A DNA stretch of 64,000 bases from Burkholderiaceae bacterium (GTDB taxonomy: Bacteria; Pseudomonadota; Gammaproteobacteria; Burkholderiales; Burkholderiaceae_C). The stretch is taken from NCBI GenBank assembly GCA_030123545.1, contig CP126124.1:3348001-3412000 (forward strand), written 5' to 3'. Numbering within the stretch: position 1 is the stretch's first letter; every line of letters starts with the position of its first letter. Shown in pieces: positions 49,769 through 57,898 of the stretch. The notes under the pieces are model-generated. The model was given only the letters and a program-made list of their open reading frames with translations, had not been told where the DNA came from and searched no databases. The position numbers were made by a program, and so were the translations under genes.

Positions 49769-50338
49769 TCAGCTTCGCGCGCCGTCGAGTCTCTGGTGCC
49801 AGGTCTTGAAGTCGCTGCCCGGATGGATCTCGCCGCAATTGGGGCAACGCCGCTCTTCGGCGGTGGTGGCGTAGAAGCGCTCGTACACCGGCGGCAGGTC
49901 GTCGACGATGCTGTCGAGCTGCATCTCGTAGCGCTTGACGATCGTGCCGCAGGCGGCGCAGCTCCACTGCAAGGCGTCCTTCTCGCCTTTCGGGCGCTGG
50001 CGCTCGACCACCATGCACAGACTGCCCGCCTCGGGACGTTGCGGAGAATGCAGCACGTGCGGCGCCATCAGAAAGACGTCGCCTTGCTTCAGATCGACGC
50101 GTTCGTAATGGCCGGCCTCCCACATCAGCAGATACGCGTTGCCCTTGAACTGGTAGAAGAACTCCTCGGCCGGATCGTCATGGAAATCACTGCGCTGGTT
50201 CGGGCCACCAACCACGGTAACCATGAAGTCGCCGTCTCTCCAGATCTGCTGGTTGCCCACCGGTGGCTTCAGCAGGTGCTCGTTATCGTCGAGCCAGCAC
50301 TGGAAGTTCAACGGCCTTCCGTACTTGAAATCAAACAT
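49769..50338 (-). CDS. 3-hydroxyanthranilate 3,4-dioxygenase
   Basis: A 189-residue cupin dioxygenase that opens 3-hydroxyanthranilate to 2-amino-3-carboxymuconate semialdehyde. Iron ligands are H53 and E59 (FHDDPAEEFFYQ) and H97 (APHVLHSPQ). The bacterial rubredoxin-like tail has CxxC pairs at C127/C130 and C165/C168. The enzyme is intact by these criteria. A strong AAGGAG lies upstream of the ATG at 50338. The 115 bases before it hold a 35-codon frame that continues in phase after the decarboxylase stop. Confidence 0.95.
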   Translation of the reverse strand: MFDFKYGRPLNFQCWLDDNEHLLKPPVGNQQIWRDGDFMVTVVGGPNQRSDFHDDPAEEFFYQFKGNAYLLMWEAGHYERVDLKQGDVFLMAPHVLHSPQRPEAGSLCMVVERQRPKGEKDALQWSCAACGTIVKRYEMQLDSIVDDLPPVYERFYATTAEERRCPNCGEIHPGSDFKTWHQRLDGARS

Positions 50339-50453
50339 CCTTCATCTCCTTCGGGTTCACCGGCTTGCAGGCCAGGCCCTCGATTTCGACCGGCGTACGC
50401 ACGTGCTGCAACACGTACCCCGCGTCTGCTGCGCCCATCGGCGAGCTCCGGTG

Positions 50454-51464
50454 TCAGTGCGTCGCAGTTTGTGCTGCCATGCCGAAGAAGCCGTTTGCGT
50501 TGTCGCCGAGAATACGTCTCTTGCCGTCGGCGCCCAGGAAGTCGCACGAGCGTACCAGCGCACCGGGTTGTTGTTCACCGAGCGGAAACGGCGCGTCGGT
50601 GCCCAGCATCACGTGGTCGATGCCCATCACATCGGTCAGGAGCTTGAGCGCGCCCGGGTCGAACACCGCGCTGTCGGTGTACATCCGTCGCGCGTACGAC
50701 GATGGCAATTCGGGGCAGTCCTGGCGCACGATGTCGCGATGCTTCCACGCGTTGTCGACCCGGCCGAGCGTGTACGCGAAGCTGCCGCCGCCATGCGCAA
50801 AGCAGAGCTTCAGCGACTTCGGGATGCGCTCGAACGCACCGGACATGATCAGCGACAGCATGCCGAGCTGGGTTTCGGCGGGCATCGCCACCAGCCAAGG
50901 CAACATCCACTTTTTCATCCGACCGTCGGTCATCATGTCCCATGGGTGGACAAACACGGGTATGGCGTTCTCGGCGCAGAAGGTCAAGAAGTCGACCATG
51001 TCCGGATGATCGAGATCCTTGGCTCCCATGTGGTTGCCGATCTGCACACCCGCCGCTCCGAGCCGTTTCGCGCGCGCTGCCTCGGCAGCCGAGAGTTTCA
51101 CGTCCTGCAGCGGCACCTGCGACAACCATTTGAGCCGCGCCGGGTGCGCGGCGCAAAACTGCGCCGCCTTTTCGTTCATGCGCGCCGCCCATTCGGCGGC
51201 GCGCGAGGCTTCCCATGCGTAGCCGAACATCACGGGCGTCGCGCAGACGATCTGCAGCGCGATGCCGGCGGCGTCGAGTCCGCGCACGCGGGCATCCGCG
51301 TCCCACAACTCGTCGTGCACCGGGCGGAACGGCCGCTCGCCGAGCATGATCTGTCCGGTGCGCCCGTTTGCATCAACCACGAGCCACGGCGCGCGTTCGG
51401 CATCAACCGCGGCCGCCTCGGCCTGACTGATGCGCGGGAAGAAGTGCGAATGGATGTCGATCAC
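50454..51464 (-). CDS. 2-amino-3-carboxymuconate-6-semialdehyde decarboxylase (ACMSD)
   Basis: A 336-residue amidohydrolase-fold decarboxylase. Zinc ligands are H5 and H7 (DIHSHFFP), H173 (FVHPWDMM) and D290 (LGTDAPFPLG), and H224 (CFAHGGG) matches the catalytic His. The length is equal to known ACMSD. It diverts the ring-cleavage product away from quinolinate to 2-aminomuconate semialdehyde. It lies between the aminomuconate deaminase-like gene and the dioxygenase, an order typical of the 2-nitrobenzoate and tryptophan meta-cleavage pathway. Confidence 0.95.
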   Translation of the reverse strand: MIDIHSHFFPRISQAEAAAVDAERAPWLVVDANGRTGQIMLGERPFRPVHDELWDADARVRGLDAAGIALQIVCATPVMFGYAWEASRAAEWAARMNEKAAQFCAAHPARLKWLSQVPLQDVKLSAAEAARAKRLGAAGVQIGNHMGAKDLDHPDMVDFLTFCAENAIPVFVHPWDMMTDGRMKKWMLPWLVAMPAETQLGMLSLIMSGAFERIPKSLKLCFAHGGGSFAYTLGRVDNAWKHRDIVRQDCPELPSSYARRMYTDSAVFDPGALKLLTDVMGIDHVMLGTDAPFPLGEQQPGALVRSCDFLGADGKRRILGDNANGFFGMAAQTATH

Positions 51465-51614
51465 GATAGTTCCTTGCGACGCATGCCGTTGAGACTATGA
51501 AGCTGGCGTCTTACGCCCGACTCGGCGTACGGCGGCGCCAACCCGGAACCGATCCGGTGCCAGCGCTGCCCTCAAATTCATGGATCGTTTCCTGTCCTGA
51601 TTGACGAGGCCGCC

Positions 51615-52052
51615 TCAGGCAGACGCCGCCACAGGCCGGTACGCGACGGCCTTGATTTCGATCAACAGGTGCGGATGCGGCAACTGATGCACGGCGACCG
51701 TCGTGCGCGTCGGACCGTCGTAGTCGAAATACTCGGCCCAGACCTCGTTGTAGCCGCCGAAGTCGTTCATGTTGACCAGGAACGCCTGCGTCTCGACCAG
51801 GTCGGACAGGTCTGCGCCGACACTCTTCAGGATGTCGCGGATGTTCTCGATCACGGTCCGGGTCTGCGCGCGGATATCGAGCTTGGTCACGCCCATCGCG
51901 TCGACCTCGACGCCGACGAAGCTGTTGTCAGGCCTGCGCGAACTGGTGCCTGAGACGAACAGGAAATCGCCCGCGCGCTTGACGTGCGGAAACTTGCCGC
52001 GCGGCGTCGCCTTGCCGACGACGACCGTGGCTTGTGACTTGCTCGCGCTCAT
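51615..52052 (-). CDS. RidA-family protein, probable 2-aminomuconate deaminase
   Basis: A 145-residue RidA/YjgF-fold protein. It resembles the AmnD/NbaF branch: GKFPHVKRAGDFLFVSGTSSRRPDNSFVG at the N-terminus, IRAQTRTVIENIRDILKSVGADLSDLVE, and a conserved C-terminal HPHLLIEIKAVAYRP. In the pathway it would hydrolyse 2-aminomuconate to 4-oxalocrotonate. The second ATG (52052) is chosen as AAGGA lies 6 bases upstream. It is the first gene of the cluster here; the 2-aminomuconate semialdehyde dehydrogenase gene is not in the window. Confidence 0.85.
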   Translation of the reverse strand: MSASKSQATVVVGKATPRGKFPHVKRAGDFLFVSGTSSRRPDNSFVGVEVDAMGVTKLDIRAQTRTVIENIRDILKSVGADLSDLVETQAFLVNMNDFGGYNEVWAEYFDYDGPTRTTVAVHQLPHPHLLIEIKAVAYRPVAASA

Positions 52053-52136
52053 CCTCATTCCTTTCGATGTCGCGGTGCGCGCATTGCGCGGCGCTCCTGG
52101 TCGTGAACGCCGCCGTTCCGAGCGAGCCTGCGCCGA

Positions 52137-53003
52137 TCAGTTGATCGCGCGACGCAGTTGCGTGATGCGATCGGCGACGGCGCCGGTATCCGGGGCCCGG
52201 TCGGCGTGGGCCAGGTAGCGCTCGAGATCGCGCACCGCCGGCCGCGCCCGCCCCTGCTCGGCCAGCGCGATGCCGCGGTCGCGGTATTCGCTCCAAGCCT
52301 GCGGCATCAGCACGATCAGGCGGTCCTGCACCGCCACCAGGCGTTGCCAATCCTGCTGCGTACGATGGATCTCCTTCAGGTTGCGCAGGATGCGCGCGAT
52401 GATCTCGCGCGGCCGGGCCGCCTGCAGATACAGTGCGAGTCGCAGTTCCGGGTCTTGTGCGACGCCGTCGGCGCGGCGCAGAAAGGGTTCGAGCCGCTCG
52501 GCCAACTGCTCACGGCCCAATGATTCCCCGGTGAACGGATCGATCACGATCTGACCCCTCGGCAGGTCGACCCGCACCATGAAATGCCCCGGGAAGCTGA
52601 CGCCACGCGCGGCGAGGCCGAGCCCGTCGGCCAGCTCCATCCACAGCAACGCGAGCGTGATCGGAATACCGCGGCGCGTGCGCAGCACGGCGTTTAGGTA
52701 ACTGTTGTCGGCGTCGTAGTAGTCGTTCAGGTTACCGGCGAAACCGAGATCGCGAAAGAAGAAGCGGTTCAGCAGGCGCACGCGCTCCAATGCGGACGCC
52801 TCGCTGCCGACGCGACGCCGCAGCCGCGCGAGCAGTCGATCGACCTCGCCCAGCACCTGCTGCACATCCAGGTCGGAATAGTCGTCCTGCGCGATGCTGA
52901 TGGCCGCCTCCAGCAGCGGAAACTGCTCGTCCGACTGCACGAGCAGCGCGAAGTACTCGAGCGGCGTCGGCGACTTTGGATCGATCTGCATTTGCGACTC
53001 CAT
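52137..53003 (-). CDS. SirB1-family (transglutaminase-like/TPR) protein
   Basis: A 288-residue SirB1-type protein. The transglutaminase-like core includes LNRFFFRDLGFAGNLNDYYDADNSYLNAVLRTRRGIPITLALLW near residues 76-120, followed by GVSFPGHFMVRV and a helical TPR-like C-terminal third. The family has no assigned reaction. ATG 53003 is used; an upstream TTG would add 13 residues. It lies 76 bases after the TRAP permease stop and may or may not be part of that transcript. Confidence 0.88.
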   Translation of the reverse strand: MESQMQIDPKSPTPLEYFALLVQSDEQFPLLEAAISIAQDDYSDLDVQQVLGEVDRLLARLRRRVGSEASALERVRLLNRFFFRDLGFAGNLNDYYDADNSYLNAVLRTRRGIPITLALLWMELADGLGLAARGVSFPGHFMVRVDLPRGQIVIDPFTGESLGREQLAERLEPFLRRADGVAQDPELRLALYLQAARPREIIARILRNLKEIHRTQQDWQRLVAVQDRLIVLMPQAWSEYRDRGIALAEQGRARPAVRDLERYLAHADRAPDTGAVADRITQLRRAIN

Positions 53004-53079
53004 CGCGGCGGTGCGTGAGTCCGGTTTTAGCGACCGCGCCAACCGCCGTCAAGTCGCCGGCACGCAGCTTTGCGGTGTC

Positions 53080-54942
53080 TCAGAGAAATCCGTTCGACAA
53101 CCAGGGCACCGCGACGATGATCATCAACGCGATGAACAACACCCCCAGATACGGCCAGACGCGCGAGAACGCGTGGTCCGGGTCGACCTTGCCGATCGCG
53201 CAGGCCGCATAAAAACCGACACCGAATGGCGGCGCGAACAGGCCCAATCCCATCGCGAAGATCGCGACCATCGCATAGTGGACCTCGTGCACGCCCAATG
53301 CGCGCGCGACCGGAAACAGCAGCGGCCCGAACAGCACGATCGCGGGGATGCCTTCCAGCACGCTGCCGAGCACCATGAACATCAGCGCCGATACCAGCAC
53401 GAAGCCGATCCTGCCGCCCGGCACCCCGGCCATCATCTGCACCAGCGAGTGCGAGAACCCGGATTGCGTCAGCGCCCAGGCCATCGCGGTCGCACAGCCG
53501 ATGATCAGCAGGATCGCGCCGGACAGCGACGCGGTGCCGACCAGGATCGGATACAGCCGCCCCCAGTCGAATTCGCGGTAGACGAGCAGCCCGACGATCA
53601 CCGTGTAGACCACGCCGACCGTCGAGACCTCGGTCGCGGTCGCGATGCCCTCGACCACGACGGTGCGGATCACCACCGGCAGCGCGAGCGCCGGCAGCGC
53701 GATCAGGAACAGCCGGCCGATGCGGGCCCAATCGAGCCGCTTCGTCTCGCCTGCGTCGTGCGCCCTGGCGCGAAAGAACACCAGTGCCGCGAGCGCGAGC
53801 ATGCCGACCAGCGCCGGCATCAGGCCGCCGGTGAACAGCGCCGAAATCGAGACGCCGGTGACAGCGCCGATCGTGATCAACACCAGGCTCGGCGGAATCG
53901 TCTCGCTCATCGCGCCGGATGCCGACAGCAGCGCGACCAGATCGCCGTCCTCCTCGCCACGCTTCTTCATTTCGGGGAACAGCGCCGGCGCGATCGCGGC
54001 CATGTCGGCTGCCTTCGAGCCGGAGATGCCCGAGACCAGATACATCGCGCCCAGCAGCACGTACTGCAGGCCGCCCCGCACGTGTCCGAGCAGCGACGCC
54101 AGGAAGTCGATCATCGCGCGCGCGAGCCCCGTCATCTCGATCAGCGCGCCGAGGAACACGAACAGCGGCACCGCGAGCAGGATGATGTGCGACATGCCCT
54201 CGTCCATCCGGTTCACGACGATGATCAACGGCACGCTCGTCGTCGTCGCCAGGTAGGCGAGCGTGGCGATGCCGAACGAGAACGCGATCGGCACGCCGAG
54301 CGCCACGCACAGCGCGACCAGGCCGACGAAAAACACCAGCAGATTCGCGTTGCCCATCGCCGTCAGCAGCGGCCGCAGCCACCACAGCGCCGCCGCGATC
54401 GTGGCGATCGCCAGCGCACAGCTCGCCACCGCCCTCAGGCTGGAGCGCTCGATCAGCCGCGCGAGCGCGATCGCGATCATCAGCACGACGCCGACGCCGA
54501 CCGCGGCGACTCGCAGGCCGTCATGCCACTCCAGTGCCGGCGTGAACACGATCCACTGCTCCTCGACATGCTGGATCGACGGCAGCACCAGCATCGCCGA
54601 GAACAGCACGACGACGCAGGTGCCCAGCGTTTCGACCCAGGCACGCCGCGCCGGCGGCATCCAGTTCAGGAAGGTCGCAAGGCGCATGTGCTCGCCGCGG
54701 CGCAGCGCGATCACCGCGCCGAGCATCGCGAGCCACAGGAACAGGATCGCCGCGAGTTCGTCGGTCCAGGTCAGCGGCGCGTCGAACACGTAGCGCGAGA
54801 CCACGCCGGCGAACAGGATCACTGTCTCGAGCACGACCAGAATCGCCGCCGGCACTTCGGTCAGCCAGGCGAGTGCGCGGTCGAACGCCGCCAGCGGCCC
54901 GGCCGTGCCTGCGGGCAGCGCGATGTCTTCAGACAGGTTCAT
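53080..54942 (-). CDS. TRAP transporter fused small and large permease (DctQM)
   Basis: A 620-residue membrane protein. Residues 1 to about 175 form a DctQ unit with four membrane segments and the motif FAGVVSRYVFDAPLTWTDELAAILFLWLAMLGAVIALRRGEHMR. From about 195 a DctM unit follows with many membrane segments and GVPIAFSFGIATLAYL, PLFVFLGALIEMTGLA, SGSKAADMAAIAPALFPEM and SASGAMSETIPPSLVL. It imports an organic acid-like ligand using an ion gradient. It follows the DctP gene by 65 bases. Fusion of the two subunits is a known variant. Confidence 0.93.
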   Translation of the reverse strand: MNLSEDIALPAGTAGPLAAFDRALAWLTEVPAAILVVLETVILFAGVVSRYVFDAPLTWTDELAAILFLWLAMLGAVIALRRGEHMRLATFLNWMPPARRAWVETLGTCVVVLFSAMLVLPSIQHVEEQWIVFTPALEWHDGLRVAAVGVGVVLMIAIALARLIERSSLRAVASCALAIATIAAALWWLRPLLTAMGNANLLVFFVGLVALCVALGVPIAFSFGIATLAYLATTTSVPLIIVVNRMDEGMSHIILLAVPLFVFLGALIEMTGLARAMIDFLASLLGHVRGGLQYVLLGAMYLVSGISGSKAADMAAIAPALFPEMKKRGEEDGDLVALLSASGAMSETIPPSLVLITIGAVTGVSISALFTGGLMPALVGMLALAALVFFRARAHDAGETKRLDWARIGRLFLIALPALALPVVIRTVVVEGIATATEVSTVGVVYTVIVGLLVYREFDWGRLYPILVGTASLSGAILLIIGCATAMAWALTQSGFSHSLVQMMAGVPGGRIGFVLVSALMFMVLGSVLEGIPAIVLFGPLLFPVARALGVHEVHYAMVAIFAMGLGLFAPPFGVGFYAACAIGKVDPDHAFSRVWPYLGVLFIALMIIVAVPWLSNGFL

Positions 54943-55007
54943 GCGGATGAGAGCCCGGGGCGAGATCCGCGAGCGGCGGGGCGGCTAGCGCGATGCGGCT
55001 GGATCGC

Positions 55008-56045
55008 TCAGGCGAGCTTGCCGGAGTATTTCTCCAACTTGCCCATCGCCTCCGGGCCGAACTTCTTGCTCCAGTCCTGGTAGAAGCCGGCCTTGGTCAG
55101 CGCGTCGCGGAACGACTTCGGGTCAGGGTCGTTGAACACCATGCCCTTGGCCTTGAGCACGCCTTCGACCGTGTTGTCGAGGCGGCGGATGTCGTCGCGC
55201 TGCTTCTCGACCGCGATCGCGACGTTCTTGTTGATCACCGCCTGGATGTCCTTGGGCAGCGAATTCCACCGCTTGCCGTTCGCCAGGATCCACTGGCCGT
55301 CCCACATGTGGCGCGTCAGCGAGCAGTATTTCTGCACTTCGTACAGCTTCGCGATCTCGATGATCGCCAGCGGATTCTCCTGGCCTTCGACCACGTGGGT
55401 CTGCAGCGCCGAGTAGACCTCGCTGAAGTTGATGCCGGTCGGCGACGCGCCAAGCGCCTTGAACATCGAGGTCCACAGCGGACTCACCGGCACGCGAATC
55501 TTGAACCCCTTCAGATCCGCCGCGGTGTTGATCGGCTTGGTCGACGAGGTGATGTTGCGGTAGCCGTTGTCCAGGCACTTGTCGAAGGTGTACAGATTGA
55601 CCTTCGCGATCGCGGCCCGGATGTAGGCACCCAGGTCGCCGTCCATCGCGGCCCAGACCGTCGGGTAATCCTTGAACGCGAACGCCAAGCCGTTGATGCC
55701 GGCCACCGGCACCAGCGTCTGCAGGATCAGGCCCGACAGCGGAAAGATGTCGATTGCGCCGGAGCGCACCTGCGACAGCATGTCGGTGTCGCCGCCAAGT
55801 TGGTTGTTCGGGAACACCTGAATGTCCACCTTGCCGTTGGTCTCCTTGCGAATCGCTTCGACCGCCTCTTTCACGCGGATCGTCGACGGATGGGTGGCCG
55901 GAATGTTGTTCGCCCATTTGAGCGTGTACTGGGCCGTCTGCGCAAACGCCGGGCGCCCGATCGCCGCCAGCGCTCCGGCAGCCGCAGCGCCCTTGAGCAG
56001 CGCACGGCGCGCAACGCCTTGTTCCCGATTCACATTCGCTGTCAT
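55008..56045 (-). CDS. TRAP transporter substrate-binding protein (DctP family)
   Basis: A 345-residue periplasmic binding protein. The N-terminus has a twin-arginine-like signal (RRALLKGAAAAGALAAIG) with a cleavage site after AFA near residue 35. The DctP signature spans YTLKWANNIPATHPSTIRVKEAVEAI and continues with VDIQVFPNNQLGGDTDMLSQVRSG; the ligand Arg is in FKIRVPVSP. AGGAG lies 7 bases before the ATG at 56045. Ligand unknown; neighbouring dehydrogenase genes suggest an oxo or hydroxy acid or a ketol. Confidence 0.95.
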   Translation of the reverse strand: MTANVNREQGVARRALLKGAAAAGALAAIGRPAFAQTAQYTLKWANNIPATHPSTIRVKEAVEAIRKETNGKVDIQVFPNNQLGGDTDMLSQVRSGAIDIFPLSGLILQTLVPVAGINGLAFAFKDYPTVWAAMDGDLGAYIRAAIAKVNLYTFDKCLDNGYRNITSSTKPINTAADLKGFKIRVPVSPLWTSMFKALGASPTGINFSEVYSALQTHVVEGQENPLAIIEIAKLYEVQKYCSLTRHMWDGQWILANGKRWNSLPKDIQAVINKNVAIAVEKQRDDIRRLDNTVEGVLKAKGMVFNDPDPKSFRDALTKAGFYQDWSKKFGPEAMGKLEKYSGKLA

Positions 56046-56099
56046 GGACGGATCTCCTGTGTGTTGATTGTTGATACGCAATAACGAACCCGGGGCAGT

Positions 56100-56846
56100 C
56101 TAGTACATCACCAAGCCGCCATCGGCGACCAGCGTAGCGCCGGTGACGATGGAGGCATCCGGCGACAGCAGGAACGCGATGCTCTTGGCGATCTCCTCCG
56201 GCGCCGCGGTCCGGTTCTGCACCGCCATGCCCTCGACGCGGCGCCGATGCGCCTCGTTCTTCCACGCCTCTTCGATCATCGGCGTCAGCGTCGCGCCGGG
56301 CGCGACGGTGTTCACGCTGATACCGCGCTCGGCGAGCGAGCGCGCGGCATTCTTCGTCAACGCGAGCACCGCGCCCTTGCTCGCGGCGTAGGCCGCGGTG
56401 CCGGACAGGCCGCCGCCGCGCAGACCGGCGACGCTGGCCACGGTGCAGATGCGCCCGCCCGGCTTCATGTGCTTCGCAGCTTCCCGCAGGCAGACGAAGG
56501 TGCCGATCACGTTGACCGCGTAGACGTCGCGGAACATCTGCACGGTCACGTCCATGAACGGCGTCGTGTCGGCAACGCCGGCACTGGTCGCGAGCGCATC
56601 GAGCCCGCCGAGCCAGCCGCAGGCTTCGCCGAACGCCGCCACCAGCGCGGCCTCGTCGGTCACGTCGACCGCCAGTCCCCGGCTGCGCGCGCCATGGGCC
56701 GCGGCGCGCCGCGCGACCGCGTCCGCACCCGATCCGTTGATGTCGAGGCCCGCCACGTCATAGCCGGTGCGTGCCAGTTCTAGCAGCGTGGCGGCGCCGA
56801 TGCCGCTGGCCGCGCCGGTGACGATGGCCTTGCGTCGGTCGGTCAT
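56100..56846 (-). CDS. short-chain dehydrogenase/reductase
   Basis: A 248-residue classical SDR. The cofactor motif is TGAASGIG (10-17), and Asp35 at the end of the second strand points to NAD(H). The catalytic set is S138 with YAASK giving Y153 and K157. The end DASIVTGATLVADGG is typical. It probably oxidises a hydroxy compound or reduces a ketone. It lies 54 bases before dctP and 16 bases after the E1 beta stop, in one transcript. Confidence 0.92.
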   Translation of the reverse strand: MTDRRKAIVTGAASGIGAATLLELARTGYDVAGLDINGSGADAVARRAAAHGARSRGLAVDVTDEAALVAAFGEACGWLGGLDALATSAGVADTTPFMDVTVQMFRDVYAVNVIGTFVCLREAAKHMKPGGRICTVASVAGLRGGGLSGTAAYAASKGAVLALTKNAARSLAERGISVNTVAPGATLTPMIEEAWKNEAHRRRVEGMAVQNRTAAPEEIAKSIAFLLSPDASIVTGATLVADGGLVMY

Positions 56847-56862
56847 CCGCTTTACGCCTTCG

Positions 56863-57828
56863 TCAGCGCGGCTGCGCGAGCAGCGCCTGCACTTCGGCCG
56901 CGATCTTCTCGGGTGCGAGCCGCGATTCGTTTTCGAGCACCTGCGAATAACCGACCGGAATGCGCGGCGCGCCCAGGCGCCGAATGCGGCAGCCGGTCTC
57001 CTGCGCGGCGCTGGCCGCGACTTCGGCGCCGAAGCCGGCCACCTGCACCGCCTCGTGCACGACCAGCAGGCGCCCCGTTTTTGCGGCAGAACGAAACACT
57101 GTGGCCCGGTCCCATGGCCACAGCGTGCGCAGGTCGATCAGCTCCGCGTGGATGCCGCCCAGCACCGGCAGCGCCAGCGCCTGCCGGCACGCAGCAACAC
57201 CGCGCGACCAGGTGACGATCGTGAGGTCGCTGCCTTCGGTCAGCACGCTGGCCTGCCCGAGCGGGATGTTTTGCGCGGCATCGACCTCGCCTTGCGCTCC
57301 CCACAGCTCCTTGTGCTCCATGTAGACCACCGGATCGCCACAGGCGAGCGCGGTCTTGAGCAGGCCGTGGTTGTCCTGCGGCGTAGCCGGCGTGACGACG
57401 ACCAGCCCCGGCATGTGGGCGAACCAGGCTTCGAGCGATTGCGAATGCTGCGCCGCCGAAGCCGACCAGATGCCGATCGGCATGCGCGCGACCAGCGGAA
57501 CCCGGCCCTGGCCGCCGAACATGAAGCGGTTCTTCGCGGCCTGGTTCACGATCTCGTCGATCGCGCACAGCGCGAAGTCGATCACCCGCATCTCGACCAC
57601 CGGACGCAGGCCGGCAAGCGCCATGCCGACCGCCGCGCCCATGATGTTCGCCTCGGAAATCGGTGTGTCGATGACACGGGCAGCGCCGAATTCCTCGGCC
57701 AGGCCGCGGTACTGGCCGAACACGCCGCCGCGACCCAGGTCCTCGCCGAGCGCGACCACGGCCGGGTCGGCGCGCATCGCCTCGGCCAGCGCGGCGCAGG
57801 CGGCCTGGGCATAGGTCATCATGCTCAT
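56863..57828 (-). CDS. 2-oxoacid/acetoin dehydrogenase E1 component, beta subunit
   Basis: A 321-residue transketolase-like beta subunit. Family features: VVALGEDLGRGGVFGQYRGLAEEFGAARVIDTPISEANIMGAAVGMALAGLRPVVEMRVIDF near residues 25-85, QSLEAWFAHMPGLVVV and LIDLRTLWPWD. It forms a tetramer with the alpha subunit around thiamine diphosphate. ATG 57828 is used; the 70 bases between it and the alpha stop form a GC-rich palindrome. No E2 or E3 gene is near. Confidence 0.92.
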   Translation of the reverse strand: MSMMTYAQAACAALAEAMRADPAVVALGEDLGRGGVFGQYRGLAEEFGAARVIDTPISEANIMGAAVGMALAGLRPVVEMRVIDFALCAIDEIVNQAAKNRFMFGGQGRVPLVARMPIGIWSASAAQHSQSLEAWFAHMPGLVVVTPATPQDNHGLLKTALACGDPVVYMEHKELWGAQGEVDAAQNIPLGQASVLTEGSDLTIVTWSRGVAACRQALALPVLGGIHAELIDLRTLWPWDRATVFRSAAKTGRLLVVHEAVQVAGFGAEVAASAAQETGCRIRRLGAPRIPVGYSQVLENESRLAPEKIAAEVQALLAQPR

Positions 57829-57898
57829 ATCGCCCCCTTGGCCCTTCGGGCCGTCCCCCCGAGGGGGAGCGAGCGCCTTCGGAACGGCCGTGCGGCGC
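57829..57898. repeat. GC-rich palindromic spacer between E1 alpha and E1 beta genes
   Basis: The spacer contains GGCCCTTCGGGCC, CCCCCCGAGGGGG and an inverted GCGCC-type block. On the transcript the hairpins lie directly upstream of the E1 beta ATG and could affect its translation or protect the message. It resembles intergenic palindromes of the Comamonadaceae, from memory. Confidence 0.5.
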
